Assembly: GCA_016705695.1 (NCBI GenBank) | Contig: JADJLA010000016.1 | Coordinates: 1 to 5,362, forward strand | Direction of reading: 5' to 3' | DNA: 5,362 nucleotides | DNA from: Sphingobacteriaceae bacterium | GTDB lineage: Bacteria; Bacteroidota; Bacteroidia; B-17B0; Aurantibacillaceae | Program-made: the position numbers and the translations under genes | Part shown: positions 1-5,362 of the stretch, piece after piece | Layout: every line of letters starts with the position of its first letter | Position numbering within the stretch: the first letter of the stretch is position 1 | The notes under the pieces: model-generated | The model's database searches: none | The model's input: only the letters and a program-made list of their open reading frames with translations | Told to the model about the DNA's origin: nothing

Positions 1-97
1 GAGCGTTGAAGCCAATACGCTTTCAATAGCTTCGGCCAAAATTTTCATTATTATAGGCGGTCATTAAACACTCTACTATGGGATGAGCTGTGTTCAT
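1..97 (-). CDS. Family 2 glycosyltransferase (GT2-C), N-terminal fragment cut by window edge
   Basis: This is the beginning of a glycosyltransferase whose body lies outside the window. The ATG is at 97-95. The first residues read MNTAHPIVECLMTAYNNE, then, after a one- or two-base slip near 38-32, LAEAIESVLAST. This is the usual GT2 opening: a first beta strand ending in a T-x-YN motif, followed by a helix of the type AIESVLxQT. In family members the first strand normally reads VSVLMTAYN or VSCLMTAYN, so the observed VECLM probably contains a base error. Such enzymes are cytoplasmic or membrane-associated GT-A fold transferases that use NDP-sugars. The start codon overlaps a TGA stop of the preceding gene in an ATGA arrangement, which suggests translational coupling. 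The acceptor and donor cannot be told from 97 bases. I am fairly sure of the family from the motif pair, less so of the exact start. Confidence 0.7.
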
Positions 98-1075
98 AAA
101 GTTTTCATTGGTACTGGAGGCTTTCCGGCAAAGCTGTGTATGCAAATTATCCAGTTCAACTTCTCCTTTTTTTTCCTGGCCTCCATAAAGGCAAAAATGC
201 ATTCCTTCTCTGCGTTAAATTTCTTCTTCTTGAGTATTATATCGGTGCCATTTGAGCATTGTATTTACATTGGGCAAAGAGATTTTGCAAGCAATTTTAC
301 CATCCTTAGCTTTGCCAAAAGGCATTTAGGCTTTTATGGCATTAACCCAAAATACCGGTATTGCATAACATGTAGGTGGTGGGGCTACGCTTTAAAAGAA
401 AATCGGCACCCTCGTTATGGCAGTGGTAAATCCTCGCTGCTGGTTGTACACAATGGCATGGCCATTCATTACGGCTTCTCTTCTTGCCCAAATGGCATCT
501 TCGCAATACATTTTTTTTTGAAAAGTGCGGATTTTTGACAAAAATATTTCTCCGGTACATCGCCGTTACATCGTCTCAACTGCAAACTGTTTTTTTTCAT
601 AAATAGGTCAAGTACTTCAAATTCTGCTACGTTATATTGCCATCTTTTTAATTTTCGTCGAGAAACCATTGAAACCAATCCACCGGGCTTTTATCTTTAT
701 GATGCGGTACAATTTGTTGGCTACAAACCGCCGCAACGGTTTTCATCTCTAAAAACCTCCAGGCACTTCTTCAATTTAAAATTCATTTGCAGGTTGGGCA
801 TCGCCTACGGTTAATTGTTACAAACCTTACCCAGCCTGCATTTATGCCTAAGTTCCTGGTGAGGCCATGGTTAAATTCTGATGAAGGAATTCTTTGAATA
901 CCCAAACTCAGTTGAAACAATTCCGGTATTTCTAGGGTGCCATTTCAAAGACTGAATTTACCACAATAATTTCATCATCAAGTATTAAAGTTTGAGCAAG
1001 CTGCCTTTCAATATGCCTTAATTTTTAAGGCTTCGTTTTTTTACCGCATAACTACTGAAACGGCTGGAGACCCAT
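94..1075 (-). CDS. Family 2 glycosyltransferase, rhamnosyltransferase-like (GT2-B), multiply frameshifted
   Basis: No single frame spans this region, but joining frames gives one coherent GT2 of about 327 residues. From the ATG at 1075-1073 the order is: VSVVMR then KNEALKIK (first strand and helix); DDEIIVVNS (second strand, normally followed by GS-TDGT); GTLEIPELF; a nucleotide-sugar site region SSEFNHGLTRNLGINAG; the stretch FVTIN-VGDAQPANE, where the family's metal-binding acidic strand lies; LKKCLEVFRDEN; QQIVPHHKDKSPVDWFQWF; DVTAMYRRNIFVKNPHF; and EDAIWAR-EAVMNGHAIVYN, holding the acidic pair expected to act as catalytic base. This order matches Bacteroidota GT2 proteins annotated as rhamnosyltransferases. 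It follows the epimerase by 12 nt. A TAA falls where YKNE is expected and a TGA falls at the Trp of CSWDDV, besides many indels (for example at the A9 run near 511-519). The last 90 bases are ambiguous: one frame ends at the TGA overlapping the next ATG, another reads GEVELDNLHTQLCRK. Donor sugar unknown. Confidence 0.78.
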
Positions 1076-1087
1076 TTTTTTAAAAGC

Positions 1088-2074
1088 TTATAGTATTTTT
1101 TCCATGCCATGGGCATTTTTCATTTCAATATTTTTAAACTTTGCTCCCTGCCTTGGGCTCTTGGTTTTGCATCTTTACCATTTTTCTATCCCTTCTTGGG
1201 CGGTAGTTTTATTAAATGGCCAAAATATTGATGCACCTTTCAGAAGTGCTTTCGTAAGTATGTAACTCACTTCGTTGCGTGTTTGCAACTCCAGCATCTC
1301 CGGCACACCAAAAGATTCGCATACAATTGTTGCCAGTTCTTTAACCGTGTATGGTGTGGTTTTGCGCCAATATTAAAATTTCGTTATAGGTTTTTCATTT
1401 CAATACTGTTGGTAATTGATGTAATGCCACATCGTCAATATGGCTAAATGCCTGGGTTTGCAAACCCATCGCCGTATGATAATTTTTTCCTCCATTATCT
1501 GTTCATAAAAATGCCTACCACATTGCGGTAATATGGCCATCATTTTGCCTTCGCCAAAACATTGAAGGCCTGAAAATTATGGAGTTGAGGCCAAACATTT
1601 CGTGTGCTGCTTTTAAATCCAATTCCACAGCCAGTTTTGAAACACCGTAAGGGTCTTCGGCGGCAGGCATTAACTCCTCTGTCATGGGTAATTGGTTTTT
1701 GCCATACACGGCAATGGAAGAAGTAAATACAAAACATTTTACCGAGCCTGCATTTATGGAAGCATTAATAAGGTTGATGCTGCCAATAAGATTATTGGTA
1801 TAATTAAACCTGCGTATAAAATGGCTGAGGCCTCGGCTGCATAAGCCGCCAGGTGAAATACATATTCAAACCGGTGGCTGGCAAAAAGTTGATTTACCAA
1901 ATCAACATTGGTAATACTGCCGTTTATAAAAGTTGCCGCTGTATTTACATTATCTTCAAAGCCGCCGGATAAATCGTCTAAAGCAATTACGTTGTACCCT
2001 GCATTTACCAGGTGGTCGCATACATGCGAACCTATAAAGCCTGCTGCGCCGGTAACCAATACTTTATTGTTCAT
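1088..2074 (-). CDS. NAD-dependent nucleotide-sugar epimerase/dehydratase (extended SDR), frameshifted
   Basis: This is a soluble NAD(P)-dependent enzyme that epimerises or dehydrates an NDP-sugar for the neighbouring glycosyltransferases. It starts at ATG 2074-2072, 3 nt after the stop of GT2-A. Visible in order: the Rossmann motif TGAAGFIGSH (residues 8-17); FEYVFHLAAYAAE; after a lost base near 1832, GLSHFIRRFNYTNNLIGS; the catalytic Ser in FTSSIAVYG (about residue 119); the catalytic Tyr and Lys in DPYGVSK (about 143-147); SIIFRPFNVFGEGQN across slips near 1560-1545; RNVVGIFMNQIMEEK; GLQTQAFSHIDDVA; NFNIG; PYTVKELATIVCESFGVPE; RNEV; and a tail FKNIE followed by MPMAWKK. All SDR catalytic residues are present. 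If the A6 run at 1098-1103 is one A short, the protein ends WKKIL at TAA 1090-1088, giving about 329 residues, normal for the family and 12 nt before the next ATG. The C-terminal half changes frame about eight times. The motif set resembles UDP-glucose/GlcNAc 4-epimerase-type proteins, but the exact substrate cannot be assigned. Confidence 0.88.
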
Positions 2075-2077
2075 GAA

Positions 2078-3087
2078 TTAAAAATTAATCGGTTTGTTGT
2101 AAGCTATTTGGCCAATACTGTCTTTTGGACTGTATTGAATTGCATGAGTTTTTGGTAAAGATTTTTGCAAAGCCGGAATTTTATATAGCTTAAATTTTCT
2201 CATGCATTGATATTGCCTGAAATATTTTTCGTTTGCTTTAAAGCGCCAGTTTTTTTGCAACTGCAACAGTTCTTTGTTTTATTGAATGATTGCTGCCTGC
2301 AGCGGCTATAAAAATATTGCAAAACATATTGCGCATGCCGGCCCGGTATTGCTGCATTAAACCCTTTTGCTGTGCCAGGTTTACCGTTTGTGCTAAAACT
2401 GCAATCCTGCTGTTTAATTTGGGCAGGGAATGAAAGGCAGTACGGGAAAGGCTAATGTCAGAAACTTGATGAATAAGTCCGGCAGCAAATCAAAGCGCTT
2501 TTAAAATTTAGTCCGTTTAAGTAAGCACGCAAATGCAGTTCAATATCCTGCCAAAGCAGGAGTTTTTCGTCGAACATCCCAACCCTTACAAAACTTTCTT
2601 TTTTCCATAAAAGCCCCGTTCCCTGGCAGCAAGGATTGCCGGAAAGCAGCCTGTTTACTTCATCTTCATCACTATCTATATTCCACAATAGTTTTAAATC
2701 GTCGGGTTGCTTTTTAAAAAGCAGCGATGGGAAAATAATAAAATCGGCTTCAGGATTTTGCAATGCGGCATTTACCCTTTGCTCCAGGCAAAAAGATGCC
2801 AGCAAATCATCGGTATCAATAAAAACAAGGTATTGGCCACTGCAATTTTCTGTGCCAATATTGCGGCAGGCATTGGCGCCTTTAGGCTCCCTGTTGCGTT
2901 TAAAAATTTTTACACGCTTGTCATTTGCGGCGTATTGCTGCAATATTTCCCAACTGTTGTCGGTGCTGCCGTCTTCTACAATAATCCATTCCCAATGCGG
3001 ATAGGTTTGGTTAAAAATGCTTTGGGCAGTTTCATCAATAATATCTGCCCTGTTGAACGAAGGCGTGATGATGGAAACTAAAGGCAA
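2078..3087 (-). CDS. Family 2 glycosyltransferase (GT2-A), frameshifted in C-terminal third
   Basis: The N-terminal 200 residues are in one frame and typical of a GT-A fold GT2: PLVSIITPSFNRADIID at the start, IIVEDGSTDNSWE (about 35-47), KGANACRNIG (69-78), the DXD-like metal site FIDTDD (89-94), and WQDIELHLRAYLNG (179-192) carrying the probable catalytic acid pair. The clean frame stops near 2458, but after slips around 2500 and 2465 the protein goes on as DLLPDLFIK, SDISLSRTAFHSLPKLNSR and LMQQYRAGMRNMFCNIF. That frame meets TAA at 2240-2238. However, treating the A7 run at 2249-2255 as one A too long continues it as NWRFKANEKYFRQYQ and MRKFKLYKIPALQKS to a TAA at 2080-2078, 3 nt before the epimerase ATG. 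I prefer this longer version (about 336 residues) because it removes an otherwise 163-nt gap and gives the usual basic tail. The start is TTG at 3087; an ATG at 3100-3098 is one base out of frame and could be the true start if the A4 run after it is miscounted. Acceptor and donor unknown. Confidence 0.88.
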
Positions 3088-3102
3088 TCTATTTTCTCAT
3101 AA

Positions 3103-5020
3103 CTATGAATTCATTAGTATCCAGGCATTGATAAATGGCCAATAACGATTGCTGGAACTTTGATTCAACTCTTATTAAGACATAACTTTTCAATTTCGCT
3201 TTTCACCAAGTAAACTGTTCCAAATATCGATTCCAGGAAACTTTTGAATTAACCGCATCTAATAAGAAAGTATTAAGAGGACCATTGAGCCACCTCTATC
3301 ATTGGTGCATTAATACCTATTTTATTTTTTCTTTCAACAATATTTTGAGGCAATTTATCTTTAAATGCGCTTCGTACAATGCTTTTTGAAAACCCATTAC
3401 GTACTTTACTACTTCCGGGCAAACTAAAAACAAAAGAAACAATACGCCAATCTAAAAACGGCATACGTATTTCTACTCCATGCTGCATAGATGCCCTGTC
3501 CCAATTTCTTAACATAGTTGGGAGAAAATCGTAATGAAAACGTCGTAAGAAATATTAAATGCCGTGTCGAAGTTTTTATGTGGAATGCCCTGCCAATGGT
3601 TTTTATATTCCCTGAAGAAGGGCAACATACTATTCCTACCGATTTTTTTATGTTGTATTTTCCTATAATAGGTTTTTAAAGAAGAAGGCGTTAAATTGTT
3701 ATACAGTTTAGAAGCAAAACTTTTGGACCTTATTTCTGATTTTGTAGGAATATGTCGCAACAAGCCCTGGTTTTCCGAACCCATTATCTGGTACCATGTA
3801 TGGGAAAGTTGTAATGCAGCTTCTTCATTCTTTTCGGTAGAAGCCCATTCATATATCATATCAGGATAACCAAATAACATTTCATCTGCACCATGCCCGT
3901 CTAATGATACTTTTATTCCATTATTTCGCATTTCTCTATAAATACTATGCACAACCGGAGGCGAAAGGAAAATAAAATCTTCCGCTTTTGTTTGGTTCAC
4001 TAAATCCTGAGCAATATTTTTTTCTTCGGGATAAATATAGCAGGCATCACCTTTATAATAAGATATTACCTCATCGGCATATTCTTTCATCCATTGATGT
4101 ACCGGGAAAAGATGCAATAAAAGCAGTTTGCCAGTTTGAAGGCAAATTGAGTAATTTTCATGCGAAGCCCTGACTTTACCGTACTATACACAGCCGAAGA
4201 ATCTAATCCGCCACTTAAGGCAATACCAATAGGCACATCACTGCGTAACCTGAGTTTACAAGCATCAGTAAAAAGTTCGAAGAAATCTTTTACCTGGTTT
4301 TCATAATCATCCGAAACACTTTTGTAATCTCTTTGCGGTGTTCCACCAACGCCTTCAAACTGGCTTTCATTTAATGAGACTGAAATATAATGCCCTGGCT
4401 TTAATTTATTGGATTTGTTCATAAATTGTTTCACCGATTGCTTCAAGATAAAACGGGTTTATAATGCCATGAGAATCACTAATGCTTTATTGAAATTTTA
4501 TTGAATCCATTTAAAATACCCAAAAGCCAATGACTCTGACGCAAAGGCAAAAATTTTTCCAGGTTTATAACAATAATAAAGAGGCTTAATACCATACCTG
4601 TCCCGGCTCAGAAATAATTCTTTTTTGTTTTTATCCCAAATAGCAAAAGCCCACATTCCATTAAACCTTTCCAGGCAATTTTTTCCCCATTCTTTAAATG
4701 CTGCTAAAATAACTTCAGTATCGGTATTGGTTATAAAAACATAACCTTTAGCTTTCAACTCTTCTCTTAATTCTATAAAAATTACAAATCTCCCCATTAA
4801 AAGTATAACAAGGCTTTCATCTGTAAAACCTATAGGCTGCTTTCCGGCATCGCTTAAATCAAGGATGGAAAGCCCTCTGCGCAAGCCCTAAGCCTACATC
4901 ATTTATTAAATAAGTGCCCGCTCCATCAGGTCCCCTGTGGAACAAACTATTATTGAATGCTTCAAGATAAGCCTCAACCGGCTGCCTATTTAAATTCCAT
5001 ATACCTGTTATTCCACACAA
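3103..5020 (-). CDS. asnB: Asparagine synthase (glutamine-hydrolysing), AsnB family, multiply frameshifted
   Basis: AsnB proteins hydrolyse glutamine in an N-terminal class II amidotransferase domain and pass ammonia to a C-terminal domain that adenylates a carboxylate with ATP. After repair this gene encodes about 640 residues, the family's usual size. The N-terminal nucleophile is present: the start TTG 5020-5018 is followed directly by CGITGIWN. Then come FHRGPDGAG (about 30), LSILDLSDAGKQPI, FNGEI-NFIELREEL, TNTDTEVILAAF, ERFNGMWAFAIWD, LFLSRDRYGIKPLYY, LKPGHYISV, the PP-loop SGGLDSSAVYSTV (about 269), FIASFPGTSMDE, the synthetase motif SLDGHGADEMLFGYP (about 373), NWDRASMQHGVEIRMPFLDWR, and a C-terminus RYWPFINAWILMN ending at TAG 3105-3103. 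I count roughly eleven frame changes, among them near 4875, 4800 with 4779 (compensating), 4500, 4406, 4156, 4085, 3538, 3293, 3240 and 3162. It starts 2 nt after the Wzt-like stop. In polysaccharide loci such enzymes are often thought to amidate sugar carboxyls, but ordinary asparagine synthesis is equally possible from sequence. Confidence 0.92.
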
Positions 5021-5022
5021 CT

Positions 5023-5362
5023 TTAAATTTTTTTATCATTAAAAGATAGATCGGATTTTATTGTCCAGTTTAATTTTGGATGAATTACTCCAATTGGTTT
5101 TGTTAGTAATTCTATTTGACATTCCATTAGTTCTGTAATATTTAATCCAATAGTAATGGAGCTTATTAATTTAATTTCACCCGGTTTATCTACCGTTACT
5201 TCAATGAGATATTTCCCCGAGTTGAGAAAGTTTGCGGGAATGGTTAATGCACTGGTATAATTTCCCGCCTGTCTCTCTCCTCTTCCTGCTGCCAGTACAT
5301 CGGCGGTTTCAAAAATATTAAACCCTTCAATAGTTTTTAATGCAAAAAATTATTCTCAGGTT
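5023..5362 (-). CDS. Wzt-like polysaccharide ABC transporter ATPase, C-terminal glycan-binding domain (partial)
   Basis: Only the last 113 or so residues lie in the window; the ATPase domain would be beyond the right edge. The readable frame gives ALKTIEGFNIFETADV, then GRGERQAGNYTSALTIPANF, LNSGKYLIEVTVDKPG, and a terminal PIGVIHPKLNWTIK, ending at TAA 5025-5023. The pattern of a G-x-Y strand, a 'TIPANFLN-GKY' turn, and a final GVI-PKL-W is that of the beta-sandwich domain appended to Wzt-type ATPases of Bacteroidota polysaccharide exporters. In characterised Wzt proteins this domain binds the modified end of the O-antigen chain before export through Wzm. A one-base slip in the T6 run at 5344-5349 separates a short upstream stretch PENNF from the rest. 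The assignment rests on a short, weakly conserved domain plus a very fitting neighbourhood; a different beta-sandwich protein is the main alternative. Confidence 0.65.

Noticed and set aside
83..538. Plus-strand open frame of 151 codons
   Set aside because: It is antisense to GT2-B, rich in Phe, Ser and Cys, has no recognisable motif, and disappears once the minus-strand gene is read through its frameshifts.
1..1500. A non-coding or decayed region at the low-coordinate end, since it has few long open frames
   Set aside because: Frame-by-frame reading of the minus strand recovers nearly continuous GT2-B and epimerase sequence, so the region is coding with a higher density of indels.
1540..1737. 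Second minus-strand frame overlapping the epimerase
   Set aside because: Its residues show no motif, whereas the competing frame carries SSIAVYG and YGVSK of the SDR active site.
2636..3081. Two overlapping plus-strand open frames opposite GT2-A
   Set aside because: They lie entirely antisense to the clearest coding stretch of the window, which has DGSTD and DTDD motifs; shadow frames.
1..5362. Alternative genetic code (TGA or TAA as sense)
   Set aside because: Trp is encoded by TGG throughout AsnB, GT2-A and the epimerase; the internal stops include all three codons and most come from frame changes, not from single in-frame codons.
1..5362. Programmed ribosomal frameshifting
   Set aside because: There are too many shifts, in both directions, at varied sequences without a shared slippery heptamer or following hairpin, and they occur in unrelated housekeeping-type enzymes.
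1..5362. CRISPR array, insertion sequence, tRNA, phage or toxin-antitoxin genes
   Set aside because: I saw no direct repeats with spacers, no terminal inverted repeats or transposase motifs, no cloverleaf, and no small gene pair on either strand.

Overview
This window looks like part of a surface-polysaccharide (O-antigen, capsule or exopolysaccharide) biosynthesis and export cluster from a Bacteroidota bacterium, probably near Chitinophagaceae/Sphingobacteriales. The taxon is inferred from AT-rich codon use, tightly packed genes without clear Shine-Dalgarno sequences, and the flavour of the proteins. All genes I can support lie on the minus strand, so transcription runs from high to low coordinates.

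In transcription order: (1) 5362-5023, the C-terminal end of a Wzt-like polysaccharide ABC-transporter ATPase, cut by the window edge; (2) 5020-3103, a glutamine-hydrolysing asparagine synthase-like amidotransferase (AsnB family); (3) 3087-2078, a family 2 glycosyltransferase (called GT2-A here); (4) 2074-1088, an NAD-dependent nucleotide-sugar epimerase/dehydratase of the extended SDR family; (5) 1075-94, a second GT2, rhamnosyltransferase-like (GT2-B); (6) 97-1, the first codons of a third GT2 (GT2-C), cut by the window edge. Spacing is 2-13 nt or slightly overlapping throughout, which indicates one operon. I see no promoter, terminator, RNA gene, repeat, CRISPR array or mobile element, and no intergenic stretch long enough to need explaining once the frames are repaired.

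The striking property is that no gene spanning more than about 100 bases reads through in one frame. Each is broken by small indels, many at A or T homopolymers, and a few substitutions create stops. The conserved protein sequence resumes in another frame within a few codons every time, no domain is lost, and the repaired lengths (about 640, 336, 329 and 327 residues) fit the families. This is best explained by an unpolished long-read consensus rather than by gene decay, although the sequence alone cannot prove it. Clean single-frame stretches are therefore fragments of genes, not separate genes.

Working model (inference): the epimerase supplies a nucleotide sugar, the three GT2 enzymes add successive sugars, the AsnB-like enzyme may convert a carboxyl group on a sugar or substituent to an amide (or simply make asparagine), and the Wzt-type ATPase with its partner permease exports the finished chain. 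I found no evidence of a previously undescribed system.
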